Assembly: GCA_965230755.1 (NCBI GenBank)
Contig: CBDDLT010000016.1
Location: 124,001-188,000 of the forward strand
Length of the DNA stretch: 64,000 bases
Direction of reading: 5' to 3'
Source of the DNA: DATFJT01 sp965230755
GTDB lineage: Bacteria > Bacteroidota > Bacteroidia > Chitinophagales > Saprospiraceae
Under the pieces are notes generated by a model. The model did no database searches. It was not told where the DNA came from and worked only from the letters and a program-made list of their open reading frames with translations. Of the stretch, positions 29,418 through 39,094 are shown piece after piece. Both the position numbers and the translations under genes were made by a program. The number at the start of each line of letters is the position of its first letter. The stretch's first letter is position 1.

Positions 29418-30752
29418 TTACTTCATTCTCTTGGCCTTTATTTCCAAGTATTTGTTGATCACGTCGAAAGATAACTTCTCCGGACTCGTCAAGATGGTTT
29501 GAATTCCTTTGCTCTGAAGTTTGATCAAGATTTCTCTTTTTTCAAACAACATTTCCATAGCGATGGTTTTATCATAAATATCGCCTATTTCCTCCACTTT
29601 CTTTTGACTTTCTTGGACCAATTCACTGTTTTCGAAAGCGATAAAAACCAATAAATGCCTTTTTGATATTGCTTGAAGATACTTGAGGTTTCTATCCATG
29701 TCGACCTCGGACAAGAAATTCGAGAACAAGAAGATGATCGACCTGGTATTGATTCTATTTCGAATGCTGTAGTAGAGTGACTCAAATCCCGACTCTTCAA
29801 ATTTTGTTTCCTGTTGATAAAGCCCTTCCAAAATCAAGTTCAATTGACTTTGTTTGCTGTTCGACAATAGCAGCTCATCTACTTTTTTTCCAAAGCTGAT
29901 CAAGCCCATTTTATCACTTTTTCTCAAGACCACATTGCTGATCGCCAAGGCAGAGTTGATGCTATAATCCAACAAACTCATCCCTTCAAAAGGCATTTCC
30001 ATGGTTCTTCCCTTATCGATGACCGCATAGACATGCTGTGATCTGGTATCCTGATACTGATTGACCAATAACTCTCCTTTGCGAGAACTCGCTTTCCAGT
30101 TGATCATCTTCACATGATCTCCTTCCTGATAAGATCTTATCAGCTCAAACTCGTCATTCTGCCCTACCTTTCGAATATTACGTATCCCATACATTGCCGC
30201 TGTCTTAGAAAAAATCTGCAAGCCATACTCCTTCATTTCAATAATATTTGGATATACCTTACAGGACTGGGCTTGTTTTTCTCTTTTTTTCCAAAGGACC
30301 AAGCCTGGAAAGGATCTTCGCAGAAGGAGAGTAATATCACCAAAATGATACAAGCCTCTTGTTGTGGGCCTTATAGTATATTGAACACTCTCGGGCATAT
30401 CTTCATCAACAAGCAGATTTATTCGTGCGTCTCTTAGTTGTAATTGCTCCGGATATTGGTCTATAATACTCAAATTAAACTTGGGCTTTTTACCATGATA
30501 TTCCAAATTGTAAACAACTGGGTGACGGTAGGCCAAGGATAGTTTCTCCTCAATATCTCTCTCTACTCGAATGCGCTTAGATACCCCATTCAACCAAAAT
30601 ACTTCTGCGATAATGATAGCAAAAAATAATACAAGAGCAATTTGTGAAATAAGAAATAATGGAGCCCACATATAGGACAATAAGAAGCCCACTATCACTG
30701 CAATGAGATAGTAATACGATCTATTATTTAGATATAGATTCTTTAAGCTCAT
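29418..30752 (-). CDS. DUF58 protein of the MoxR operon
   Basis: A 444-residue protein with two N-terminal membrane helices (about 12-48) and a large soluble part. 'SYQEGDHVKMINWKASSRKGELLVNQYQDTRSQHVYAVIDKGRTM' is the DUF58 signature, leading into a VWA-like fold whose first strand carries 'DKGRTM' instead of a full DxSxS MIDAS, as is common in this family. Known DUF58 proteins work with MoxR ATPases in assembly or stress processes. Its ATG directly follows the stop of the MoxR gene (TAAATG). Confidence 0.92.
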   Translation of the reverse strand: MSLKNLYLNNRSYYYLIAVIVGFLLSYMWAPLFLISQIALVLFFAIIIAEVFWLNGVSKRIRVERDIEEKLSLAYRHPVVYNLEYHGKKPKFNLSIIDQYPEQLQLRDARINLLVDEDMPESVQYTIRPTTRGLYHFGDITLLLRRSFPGLVLWKKREKQAQSCKVYPNIIEMKEYGLQIFSKTAAMYGIRNIRKVGQNDEFELIRSYQEGDHVKMINWKASSRKGELLVNQYQDTRSQHVYAVIDKGRTMEMPFEGMSLLDYSINSALAISNVVLRKSDKMGLISFGKKVDELLLSNSKQSQLNLILEGLYQQETKFEESGFESLYYSIRNRINTRSIIFLFSNFLSEVDMDRNLKYLQAISKRHLLVFIAFENSELVQESQKKVEEIGDIYDKTIAMEMLFEKREILIKLQSKGIQTILTSPEKLSFDVINKYLEIKAKRMK

Positions 30753-31748
30753 TTATCGTGGAACTTCTTGGTTTCTCATGATTTCGTCAATGATTTGCAT
30801 GGAAGAACGACCTGCCATTTCGCTGTCCGGGCTTAGGATGACTCTATGATTTAAAATTTCCTTGGCCACATATTGAACATCATCAGGGATTACAAAACTT
30901 CTTCCTTCTAGTAATGCCGCTGTTTTGGAAGCCCGCATAATGGACATAGAAGCCCGTGGAGAAGCACCCAAATACAATTGCGGGTTATTTCTGGTATCCT
31001 GGACCAACTTTGCGACATACTCTATCATATCATCCTCAATGGTAATATTCGCGGATATTTCTTTGAGTCGCTTCAGGTCCTCGCGCGAGAGAATGGCATC
31101 GATTTGATCAAGTTTCAACGGCCCCACTTGGTTTTCATATCTCTTCATGATCATGATCTCATCCGACATGCCCGGATAATCGATATTAATTTTCATTATA
31201 AATCTATCTAACTGGGCTTCCGGAAGCCGATAGGTTCCCTCCTGTTCGATAGGGTTCTGAGTAGCGACAACAAAAAAGGGTTCAGGCATCTCATACCTGA
31301 CTCCGTCAAAACTAATCTGCTTCTCCTCCATTACCTCAAAAAGAGCCGCTTGTGTCTTTGCCGGTGCACGGTTAATTTCATCAATGAGCACAAAATTGGA
31401 AAATATAGGACCGCGCTTAAAACTAAAACTTGCCTCATTCTGATTGAAAATAGATGTACCTATGATATCCGAAGGCATCAAGTCCGGAGTGAACTGAATC
31501 CTGCTGAACTCGGACTGCAAGGTCTTGGCCAGAATTTTGGCCGTGAGAGTTTTGGCAATGCCAGGCACTCCTTCCAATAAAGCATGGCCATCAGAAATCA
31601 AGCAAATGATCAATTTGTTGATCAGCTCCGGTTGTCCAATGACGTAGGAAGAACAGGCTTTCTTTAAAGCATTGATTTTATCCAGTTCTGCTTGAAAGGA
31701 GAAAGTAGATAGTCGCTCTAATCCGCCACCTTCATGTTCTTGATTCAT
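30753..31748 (-). CDS. MoxR-family AAA+ ATPase
   Basis: A chaperone-like ATPase of about 331 residues. Walker A is GVPGIAKT (residues 67-74 counted from the upstream ATG) and Walker B 'FVLIDEINRAPAKTQAALFEVMEE' (about 129). 'VVATQNPIEQEGTYRLPEAQLDRF' is the sensor-1/second region typical of MoxR. I start at the ATG at 31748, which makes an ATGA overlap with the preceding stop as elsewhere in this operon; an in-frame ATG at 31769 is the alternative. It probably acts on the VWA-type products of its neighbours. Confidence 0.94.
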   Translation of the reverse strand: MNQEHEGGGLERLSTFSFQAELDKINALKKACSSYVIGQPELINKLIICLISDGHALLEGVPGIAKTLTAKILAKTLQSEFSRIQFTPDLMPSDIIGTSIFNQNEASFSFKRGPIFSNFVLIDEINRAPAKTQAALFEVMEEKQISFDGVRYEMPEPFFVVATQNPIEQEGTYRLPEAQLDRFIMKINIDYPGMSDEIMIMKRYENQVGPLKLDQIDAILSREDLKRLKEISANITIEDDMIEYVAKLVQDTRNNPQLYLGASPRASMSIMRASKTAALLEGRSFVIPDDVQYVAKEILNHRVILSPDSEMAGRSSMQIIDEIMRNQEVPR

Positions 31749-33013
31749 TCCTTGTTGTTGATGCTCCATTCTTGTGATTTTTTATAAAATTTTTCCAGCA
31801 GCTGATCTTGTTGTCGCAAAACCTTCTCGCTGTAATCGTAAACTGTTCTATTATGTTCGAAGTTGTTTCTTATTCTAAAAATGTACTCGGGTTCTAGTTG
31901 CGACTTCACAATAAGCCTTTCCCAAAAATCGGGGTCCTCTTTATTGATGAAATATTTCTCTCTGACGTATTTATAGAAGTTCTCCTCTATTTTTCCACCA
32001 ATGAATTGATTGGCATCCGCTTTTTGAAACAGCAAACTCATCGTTCTCACATATCCTATGAGATCATTGGTCTTTTCTTTCCTTACAGGAATCGGCAGAT
32101 TGATTCGCTTGGATCCTATAAAAAGAAAAATTAAAGCGGTCATCCAACTTAGATAGTACGCCCACTTAAAAGAAGGTTCTTTGAGGATGTGTTGTAGCGG
32201 GCTATCGCTCTCAGAATACCAATTGTCTAAATTAGGGTCTATGAATACTATATCCTCTTTACCCAGTGATTCGAGCACTGCCTGATAGTGAGCACGGAAG
32301 CCACCCTGCTCTGAAGCAATATTGGTAAACAAATAGGGAACGTAATGGAAACAAACCCTTCCCATTCCAATAGAATGACACTCTAATAGAGGAACATGTT
32401 CATGTACGCATTGTATGATTTCTTCTGATGTTTCGGAAGCTGGAAAAGTCTTTTGTGTTTTGGAAAGATCTGCATATAGTATAGTATCTACCCTAAGAGA
32501 ATCCCAATTAAAATTCATGGTCCTATAAAAATTCGAGCCAAAACGACCCCCACTTTTTTCAAACAATCGAAAAGAGTATACTTGATCTTCAAGAAATAAA
32601 TCCAAATGATTAAACCCTTCAAAACGATCACTGGATTCAATGATTGAATCCACCGTGAATCGGTAACTGTATGAAGATAGAAGAATGGTATTACCATTTT
32701 CCGCATGTTCGAATATTATATTCGTTTCTTCCTCACTAGCAAAAAAACTTGAAGAGAAATTGATGATAACACTGGAGTCAATGTAATAATTGATGCTCTC
32801 AAAACTGGGAACATTTTCGACATTAAACGAATCCGCTTCCAACATTCTCTTAAACAGCCATATTCCTTCCGCTGATTTTTTGCTATCCTGAAAACTGTAC
32901 CGGTTTGAAATCCTGGTGAATTCTTGCTTCTCGAAGAAAGCACTTCGAATCAGGAAAAAGCCCCCCACGATAATCATTAAAACTATGATCAATATCCCTC
33001 TAGTTGATTTCAT
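31745..33013 (-). CDS. DUF4350 membrane protein
   Basis: A 422-residue protein: one N-terminal membrane helix (about 7-23), a periplasmic domain (about 25-285) with 'EGIWLFKRMLEADSFNVENVP' and 'GNTILLSS', features of the DUF4350 family, a second helix at about 290-307, and a cytosolic tail of about 110 residues. The layout resembles other members of the MoxR-DUF58 clusters; exact role unknown. It overlaps the preceding DUF4129-type gene by 14 bases and the MoxR gene by four. Confidence 0.8.
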   Translation of the reverse strand: MKSTRGILIIVLMIIVGGFFLIRSAFFEKQEFTRISNRYSFQDSKKSAEGIWLFKRMLEADSFNVENVPSFESINYYIDSSVIINFSSSFFASEEETNIIFEHAENGNTILLSSYSYRFTVDSIIESSDRFEGFNHLDLFLEDQVYSFRLFEKSGGRFGSNFYRTMNFNWDSLRVDTILYADLSKTQKTFPASETSEEIIQCVHEHVPLLECHSIGMGRVCFHYVPYLFTNIASEQGGFRAHYQAVLESLGKEDIVFIDPNLDNWYSESDSPLQHILKEPSFKWAYYLSWMTALIFLFIGSKRINLPIPVRKEKTNDLIGYVRTMSLLFQKADANQFIGGKIEENFYKYVREKYFINKEDPDFWERLIVKSQLEPEYIFRIRNNFEHNRTVYDYSEKVLRQQDQLLEKFYKKSQEWSINNKE

Positions 33014-33680
33014 CGCTCAAGTATTTTTTGAATGATGAAATAATGCGTTTGTACTCCTCGTAATCCTGTTGCATTAGATTAGCCTTCCCATACCATATTA
33101 GTTCGAACAGGGAGGTCAATCTTTTAAATTCCTGACCATATTCGGCATCTTGTAGTTCGTCGACATAATTGCGATTGGTCTTATATGCCTTCCATTTAAT
33201 GGCTTTTTGATCGTTCAGTTTTTGCAAGACTTGTAGATACAGAATTCTGATCGCGAGTCGGTAATCTTCTTTTTCCAATGCCGACTTTAGCAGTTCATCC
33301 AGATCGAGTTCTTTAATATCCTCTATGTTATCTAAATCCTGCAGTTCAATCACATCGGATTTGGATTTTCGTTTGATTGATTTGGTTAAATAAAAAATCA
33401 GTACTACCAAAAGAAAAATGATAAGTACAAAACCTATAAACTTGAAGATTTCATCTATCCCCTGAACAAAATGAGGTGTAATCACATCTCCATTCCCAAC
33501 GCGCCTTGTTCTCTTATTTTTTGGAACCCAAGAATTAATGGTGTCTCTATAGTCCAGTTGTTTTTTTAACTCCAAATACTTGAGTGTATCGCTCTTATCT
33601 TGACCCTTGGACTTTTTTGGATAAAACAGCAGCATCGACAAGGAGATCGCTATAATGCCTATGTAAAACAAATGCCTCAT
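33000..33680 (-). CDS. DUF4129-type protein
   Basis: A 226-residue protein with a signal or anchor at residues 3-23, a second membrane helix at about 78-97, and a cytosolic C-terminal domain. The tail 'DYRLAIRILYLQVLQKLNDQKAIKWKAYKTNRNYVDEL' and 'FKRLTSLFELIWYGKANL' is the DUF4129 pattern, usual in MoxR/DUF58/DUF4350 operons. It shares an ATGA overlap with the upstream gene. Confidence 0.8.
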   Translation of the reverse strand: MRHLFYIGIIAISLSMLLFYPKKSKGQDKSDTLKYLELKKQLDYRDTINSWVPKNKRTRRVGNGDVITPHFVQGIDEIFKFIGFVLIIFLLVVLIFYLTKSIKRKSKSDVIELQDLDNIEDIKELDLDELLKSALEKEDYRLAIRILYLQVLQKLNDQKAIKWKAYKTNRNYVDELQDAEYGQEFKRLTSLFELIWYGKANLMQQDYEEYKRIISSFKKYLSDEIN

Positions 33681-35473
33681 TCCTTGTGATTCTCTTTGAA
33701 TTTTTCCAAGCTCTCATAGAGGTCTACACAATCTAACTCTTCGTGTTTTCTCTCTAATTTGGCGGATAACAATAGATGCAAATAGGGATATATCAGTAAG
33801 ATCACAAAACCATAAACCAGTATGGACCAAAAAGCCTTTTGATGTCCTGCATGCTGAAAAATCGGATGCCAATTGAAAAAATCCAGCACCCACCAATCAA
33901 TAAAACTATTCAAGAATAACATGATGATAAAAACCATAAGAACCACCATGATTTTAACACCAATAACGGCCCCAAATAACCCGCTTCCCTCTTTAATTTC
34001 GTCTATTAGATTACTAGAATGCTTTGTATGGTGGCTTCTGTCAATGATTCTAAAAAGACCCATTACCGGCAAGAATAGAAAGGCGAGAACTGTAAAGAAA
34101 GAGCTGTAAAACAAAAGGGACACAAGCAGTAATCCCGAAACCAAAATTAAAGAAAGTGGTTGTCTTTTAAGTACCTGAACTCCTGAATATCTATTGACTT
34201 GATCCATATTCAATATTGCAGAGCTTTGGGCAATCATGTACGAACTCAGAATGAGGAATCCGGAAAGGCCCATTGGAGAGAGTAGAATATCGCGAATATT
34301 GAAATAGTAATACTCCGAAGAGCCTACATTCATTTCCTTGAGTTTAAAATAGATGAAAAAGACTATGGCTATAATGCTCAATAATGGAAGTACAACATGA
34401 TGTAGAAGTAGCTCAATCTTATCGCTGTATTTATTAGCTACATATTCTAATAACGTTTGCCCTTGTCCCGAACGCTTTTCTTTCTTTTCATCAAATGGCA
34501 AAGAATGGGTCTTCTGATAATGACCTCTTTTATAATAGATCCAGGGATAAATTACGTAAAGACTCAAAATAACAAATGCGGATACGAGCAAAATGAGAAT
34601 TTTCACCCCTGTTGGCAAACCCGTTTGTCTGGTGACAAATCCTTCCAAAAAAGCAGCTACAACAAAAATCGGCACCGTACTCAGCATAATAACCAAAGCA
34701 CTGATTGCTCCTTTAGCCAGTGATGCTTTTCTCGTAAATGTCCCGGGAAAAATAAGGCTTCTACCTAGAATCAATCCCGAGGCCCCGGCGATAACTATAC
34801 TCGATATTTCCAATGTGCCATGGATCCAAATGGTCAGAAAACTGGTGAGAAACAATCCCTTTAGGGCAAAAAAGCTCTGGAAAGCACCTACCATTACTCC
34901 ATTGTGGATTAAAACATAGACCGTGCCCAAACCAAAAAAAAAGCCCAGCCCAAAGGCCAAAAATGCCACTTGTATATTATTGACCGTTATTCTTAGGAAA
35001 TCATAACTCTCATTACCAAATTTATACACCGCCATCGGATCCCCATTGTTGATGTTTTCCAAGGTCATATTCACATAATCATCTCCCAGTATCAACCTCA
35101 GGAATTCTTGATCGACAAAAGTAGAGTAAGCCCCTATTGCTATGGATATGATGAATACCAAGGCACTCAATAGAAAAGCATTTCTATTCCTAATGATTTC
35201 TGTAGGAAGAACATGGGTATAGTAATGAGTGATGGTCTCTTTGATTTTGATCTTTTTCCTGATCCGCATCTTGTCAAAAAGCTCATTGATCAAGCCATTG
35301 AGGTACAGGCGTACTCTTCTATTAGGATAGAAAGTTCTAGCATAAGACAAGTCTCCAGATACTTTAATAAAAAGATTGTGAAGGGTACGAGGATCCGCTT
35401 TCTGGCTCTCGAGTAAATCCTCTAAGTTTTGCCAATCCTCCTTATTTTCTTCTATGAATGCACTTTCCTTCAA
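33677..35473 (-). CDS. SpoIIM-domain membrane protein with a second membrane module
   Basis: A 598-residue protein, about twice the usual SpoIIM-like length. The N-terminal half (about 1-320) carries 'NRRVRLYLNGLIN', then a membrane region with 'NNIQVAFLAFGLGFFFGLGTVYVLIHNGVMVGAF' and 'WIHGTLEISSIVIAGASGLILGRSL', the stage II sporulation protein M signature. The C-terminal half (about 330-598) has about six further helices and a short soluble tail; it is not part of SpoIIM and looks like a fused neighbour protein. It heads the minus-strand MoxR operon. In many relatives an RDD-family gene accompanies this set; I see none here. Confidence 0.82.
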   Translation of the reverse strand: MKESAFIEENKEDWQNLEDLLESQKADPRTLHNLFIKVSGDLSYARTFYPNRRVRLYLNGLINELFDKMRIRKKIKIKETITHYYTHVLPTEIIRNRNAFLLSALVFIISIAIGAYSTFVDQEFLRLILGDDYVNMTLENINNGDPMAVYKFGNESYDFLRITVNNIQVAFLAFGLGFFFGLGTVYVLIHNGVMVGAFQSFFALKGLFLTSFLTIWIHGTLEISSIVIAGASGLILGRSLIFPGTFTRKASLAKGAISALVIMLSTVPIFVVAAFLEGFVTRQTGLPTGVKILILLVSAFVILSLYVIYPWIYYKRGHYQKTHSLPFDEKKEKRSGQGQTLLEYVANKYSDKIELLLHHVVLPLLSIIAIVFFIYFKLKEMNVGSSEYYYFNIRDILLSPMGLSGFLILSSYMIAQSSAILNMDQVNRYSGVQVLKRQPLSLILVSGLLLVSLLFYSSFFTVLAFLFLPVMGLFRIIDRSHHTKHSSNLIDEIKEGSGLFGAVIGVKIMVVLMVFIIMLFLNSFIDWWVLDFFNWHPIFQHAGHQKAFWSILVYGFVILLIYPYLHLLLSAKLERKHEELDCVDLYESLEKFKENHKE

Positions 35474-35593
35474 TTGCTCTATTGTGTGTTTCCAAATGAA
35501 AGGTAAGATAATTAAAAATGAAGAGGTAAAAATTAAAAATACTCATAAGAGAGGCAAAGACAAAAATGGGATGGAGCACCCTGGCACCTACGT

Positions 35594-35626
35594 CCTATTC
35601 CGAACATAGGTGTTCGATATCGGACA
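35594..35626. promoter_or_regulatory. Overlapping inverted repeats between the MoxR and exporter operons
   Basis: CGAACA-TAGG-TGTTCG (35601-35616), TGTTCGATATCGGACA (35611-35626, one mismatch) and CCTAT...ATAGG (35594-35610) overlap. They lie about 80-110 bases before the adaptor gene and about 120 before the SpoIIM gene, where an operator or activator site would be expected. Which operon it controls is not shown. Confidence 0.4.
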
Positions 35627-35706
35627 TTATTATTAATTTTTATATGCGTTACTTATTGATTTTGTTTGTATTAAAAACGGGAATCATTTTGGCATATAGC
35701 TAAAAC

Positions 35707-36951
35707 ATGGACAGACAAATAAATAAAAGAACAATTCAAAAGCAATCCGCTAAAAAGTTCATTTACGGGCTGGTCGCCTTAATCATATTAACAGGAAGTT
35801 TTTATTTGGTAAGACAGCTTTTAGATAGACCAACGGAGCTATCCGATTTGAGTATTGCTACAGTGAAAAGTGGTACACTGGAAAATACCATATCTGCTCG
35901 AGGTACGGTCAAACCTTCCTCCGAGATACTTCTCACTAGCCCGCTAACGACTCGAATTCAAGTATTAAAGTTGGAGAACGGAGCGGTGGTAAAACCCGGA
36001 GAACTGATTATGTCGCTCAATACCGAATTTGCCGAGATCGAATACGAGTTGCTGCAGGAAGAACTCAGATTGAAACGAAACAATGTCACCAGATTAAAAC
36101 TGCAGCTCGAAAAAAACATTCGCGATATCGAGTTGGACAATAAAATCAAAGCACTAGAAGTACAAAACTACCAATCTCTCTTATCCGACGTTGAGCATCT
36201 TCAAAAAATTGGTGGAGCTACCAATGAAGAAATTGAGCAGGCTCTCCAAAACCTGAAAATAGCGGAACTGGAAAAACAAAAATTGGACAACGAGTTAAGG
36301 TATCGAAAGGAATCCCTGTCCTCAGATATTCGAAATGAAGAAATACAGTCTGCCATTCAAGCTAAGCGCTTGGGAGAATTAGGGAAAAAAATCGATATGA
36401 CCCAGGTCAAAGCAAATACTTCCGGTGTGATCACATGGATCAACAACAATATCGGAACACAAGTCAATGAAGGAGCTCCATTGGTGAGAATTGCCAATCT
36501 GAGCAGTTATAGCATCGATGCCATGGCTTCTGATATTCATTCTGACAAAATTAAGTTGGGAATGCCGGTTTACGTCCGCATTAATGAGCACAATATCCAG
36601 GGAAGTATCGTACAGATCCTGCCCTCCGTAGAAAACAATACCATCCAGTTTAGAGTAGAATTGGAAGACCCCGAATCAGATCAACTGAGGCCTAATATGC
36701 AGGTCGATATTAGGGTTATCACCGGCAAAAAGGAGAACACCATATATCTGGCGAATGGTCCGGCTTTCAAAGGAGGTAAAACCCAAAAATTGTTCGTTTT
36801 GGACGGTGATGTAGCCATCTCAAGAGAAGTCGAAATCGGAATGGTTAATACCGAAAAAGTCGAAATCTTAAGTGGACTGGCCCCAGGAGAAGAAGTAATA
36901 ATATCTGACATGTCGGCCTATGAAAACCGATCAAATGTATCCGTGAAATGA
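35707..36951 (+). CDS. HlyD-type periplasmic adaptor of an ABC exporter
   Basis: A 414-residue membrane-fusion protein. One N-terminal helix (about residues 18-38) anchors it in the inner membrane. A split lipoyl/barrel-sandwich domain ('SGTLENTISARGTVKPSSEILLTSP' and 'IDMTQVKANTSGVITWINNNIGTQVNEG') flanks a coiled coil (about 115-225), followed by a beta-barrel part ending near 'LSGLAPGEEVIISD'. It bridges the ABC permeases and the TolC channel encoded next. Its stop overlaps the TolC start (ATGA). Confidence 0.92.
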   Translation: MDRQINKRTIQKQSAKKFIYGLVALIILTGSFYLVRQLLDRPTELSDLSIATVKSGTLENTISARGTVKPSSEILLTSPLTTRIQVLKLENGAVVKPGELIMSLNTEFAEIEYELLQEELRLKRNNVTRLKLQLEKNIRDIELDNKIKALEVQNYQSLLSDVEHLQKIGGATNEEIEQALQNLKIAELEKQKLDNELRYRKESLSSDIRNEEIQSAIQAKRLGELGKKIDMTQVKANTSGVITWINNNIGTQVNEGAPLVRIANLSSYSIDAMASDIHSDKIKLGMPVYVRINEHNIQGSIVQILPSVENNTIQFRVELEDPESDQLRPNMQVDIRVITGKKENTIYLANGPAFKGGKTQKLFVLDGDVAISREVEIGMVNTEKVEILSGLAPGEEVIISDMSAYENRSNVSVK

Positions 36952-38390
36952 AAAAGCAATTCATCCATATCATAATAAGCATTTTCTTAGGACTGGGTAG
37001 TGGTCAGCTCTCTGCACAAAACGATAGTCTTTCGCTTCAAGAGGCCATTATCTTAGCTAAAAAGAATGCAATAAGTCAGAAAATAGCCATCCTCAATGCT
37101 GAAAATGCCGAATTTAATCTCAACTATTTAAGCGCTCAATTAAGGCCTCAAATGGCTTTTGATATGAATCTGCCCAACTACTACAAGAGTTTCTTTGCTG
37201 TAACTCAACCCAATGGGAGCATTAGTTTCCAATCTGTTTCCCAGAATAATAGCTCATTCAATCTTCGTCTTTCTCAGCAAGTGGCATGGACCAATACCAC
37301 TTTTTTTGCGCAGACCACTTTGCAGCGATTCGATGATTTTACGGAGGACCTCACCAGCTATTACAGCATTCCTTTCCGGGTGGGTTTTCTACAACCTCTC
37401 AACCAAGTCAATCAACTGAAATGGAGTAAGAAAATATTTCAGCTAGAAAGGGAAATTGCCAATGAGATGCGAGATCTCAATAATGAAGTTATTGCAGTAC
37501 AAGTATGTGAACAGTTCTTTGCATTGCTCACCGCACAAGTCAATCGTGAAATTGCCCTTAGCAATAAGAATAATAGTCAAAAGCTCTACGACATCGCTCA
37601 AGAGAGATACGAATTGGGAAAAATCTCCAAAAGTGATTTACTTCAATTGGAATTACAATGGACCAATGCACAACAGAGTGAAAAATGGGCCAATAGAGCC
37701 GTATTGGCTGCCAGCGCTAACTTAAAATCAGTGATGAACTGGAAAATGACAGAAGACGAAGCCATACTGGCTCCAGTTCCTCTAGACATAGTTTTTGTAC
37801 AAATCGATCCTGAAAAAGCCTCCTTACAGGCTTGGCAGAATCGCCCGGAGAAAAAAGATCAACTGAGGTCTTTGCTAGAAGCCCAAAGAGCACTGGAAGA
37901 AGCCAAGAAAAATCACGGTTGGCAGGCCAATCTTCAGGCCAGTGTGGGATTTACCAATAATGCGAATCAATTGGAGAGCGCCTATATGGATTCTAAAAAC
38001 GAAATCATCGCTCAAATATCCATTACGGTGCCAATTTTAGATGGAGGAAGGCAGAAATACGCAGTGAAAAACGCGGAGAGTAATAAAAGATTTACGGAGA
38101 CCCAAAATCTATTCGACGAGCAGACATTCAAACAAAATGTCAGGCAACTCGTGCAGCAATTCAACGAGTTACAGGCAGAACTTTTGATGGCTCAAAAAGC
38201 TCATAAAATAGCAGAAGAGCGATACGGTATTGCCAATCAAAGTTATCTGCTCGGTAGCATCAGCACGACGGATCTCATCCTGGCATTCGAAGAAAGAGAC
38301 AGTACATGGCGCAATTACATATCGCTTCTCCGAACATATTGGATCAGTTATTATACTATCAGACAACTTACTTTAACCGATTATAAATAG
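36948..38390 (+). CDS. TolC-family outer-membrane channel
   Basis: A 480-residue protein with a signal peptide (cleavage near residue 24) and two related alpha-helical halves separated by beta segments, as in TolC. The repeats start 'SLSLQEAIILAKKNA' and later 'KDQLRSLLEAQRALEEAKKNHGWQANLQASVGF', with 'GKISKSDLLQLELQW' and 'GSISTTDLILAFEE' as the matching hairpin turns. It gives the exporter a path across the outer membrane. Confidence 0.92.
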   Translation: MKKQFIHIIISIFLGLGSGQLSAQNDSLSLQEAIILAKKNAISQKIAILNAENAEFNLNYLSAQLRPQMAFDMNLPNYYKSFFAVTQPNGSISFQSVSQNNSSFNLRLSQQVAWTNTTFFAQTTLQRFDDFTEDLTSYYSIPFRVGFLQPLNQVNQLKWSKKIFQLEREIANEMRDLNNEVIAVQVCEQFFALLTAQVNREIALSNKNNSQKLYDIAQERYELGKISKSDLLQLELQWTNAQQSEKWANRAVLAASANLKSVMNWKMTEDEAILAPVPLDIVFVQIDPEKASLQAWQNRPEKKDQLRSLLEAQRALEEAKKNHGWQANLQASVGFTNNANQLESAYMDSKNEIIAQISITVPILDGGRQKYAVKNAESNKRFTETQNLFDEQTFKQNVRQLVQQFNELQAELLMAQKAHKIAEERYGIANQSYLLGSISTTDLILAFEERDSTWRNYISLLRTYWISYYTIRQLTLTDYK

Positions 38391-38413
38391 ATTAAAAGAT
38401 AAAATCAATTCAT

Positions 38414-39079
38414 ATGATACAACTAGAAAATGTCAATAAGGTCTACAGAACAGATACCATCGAAACGCTGGCCTTAAACAATATCAACTTAACGGTGAAG
38501 GAGGGAGAGTTTATTTCTATCATGGGCCCATCCGGTTGTGGAAAGTCTACCCTCCTCAATGTCATGGGTTTGCTGGACATTCCTTCGGAAGGATCAGTTC
38601 AAATCGCAGGTGAAAGTCTCCAACATCAAAAAGAAAAAGCGATTGCCCAGTTCAGGAACAAGCACTTGGGATTCATTTTTCAAAGTTTTCATCTCATCGG
38701 AGATCTACCGGTAATCGACAATGTGGAACTACCTCTACTCTACCGAAATATGAAAGCCAAAGAAAGAAGAAAACTAGCGGAAGAAGCTCTGGAGATGGTC
38801 AGCTTAAGCAATCGCAAGAAACACTATCCCAATCAACTCTCCGGAGGACAAAGACAGAGAGTGGCCATCGCACGAGCGATTGTAGGTCGACCAAATATCA
38901 TCTTAGCGGATGAGCCAACTGGAAATTTGGATAGCGTACTGGGTAACGAAGTGATGAACATTCTACTCGAACTGAACGAAAAAGAAAAAGTGACCATCGT
39001 CATGGTAACTCACGATGAAAACATGGCATTAAAAACGAACAGAACCATCAGACTATACGATGGAAGTCTTGTAAACTAA
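38414..39079 (+). CDS. ABC exporter ATPase, MacB/LolD type
   Basis: A 221-residue ATP-binding subunit. Walker A GPSGCGKST (about residues 38-46), Q-loop 'GFIFQSFHL', signature 'LSGGQRQRVAIARAI', Walker B 'IILADEPTGNLDS' and H-loop 'VTHDE' are intact. The sequence is of the LolD/MacB/FtsE group that pairs with FtsX-like permeases. Two such permease genes follow directly. Confidence 0.96.
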   Translation: MIQLENVNKVYRTDTIETLALNNINLTVKEGEFISIMGPSGCGKSTLLNVMGLLDIPSEGSVQIAGESLQHQKEKAIAQFRNKHLGFIFQSFHLIGDLPVIDNVELPLLYRNMKAKERRKLAEEALEMVSLSNRKKHYPNQLSGGQRQRVAIARAIVGRPNIILADEPTGNLDSVLGNEVMNILLELNEKEKVTIVMVTHDENMALKTNRTIRLYDGSLVN

Positions 39080-39094
39080 TTAAAATATGTCACC

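Noticed and set aside
35582..35597. Sigma-54 promoter at TGGCACCTACGTCC
   Set aside because: The -24 half TGGCAC is perfect, but the -12 position reads CT instead of GC, so it does not meet the consensus.
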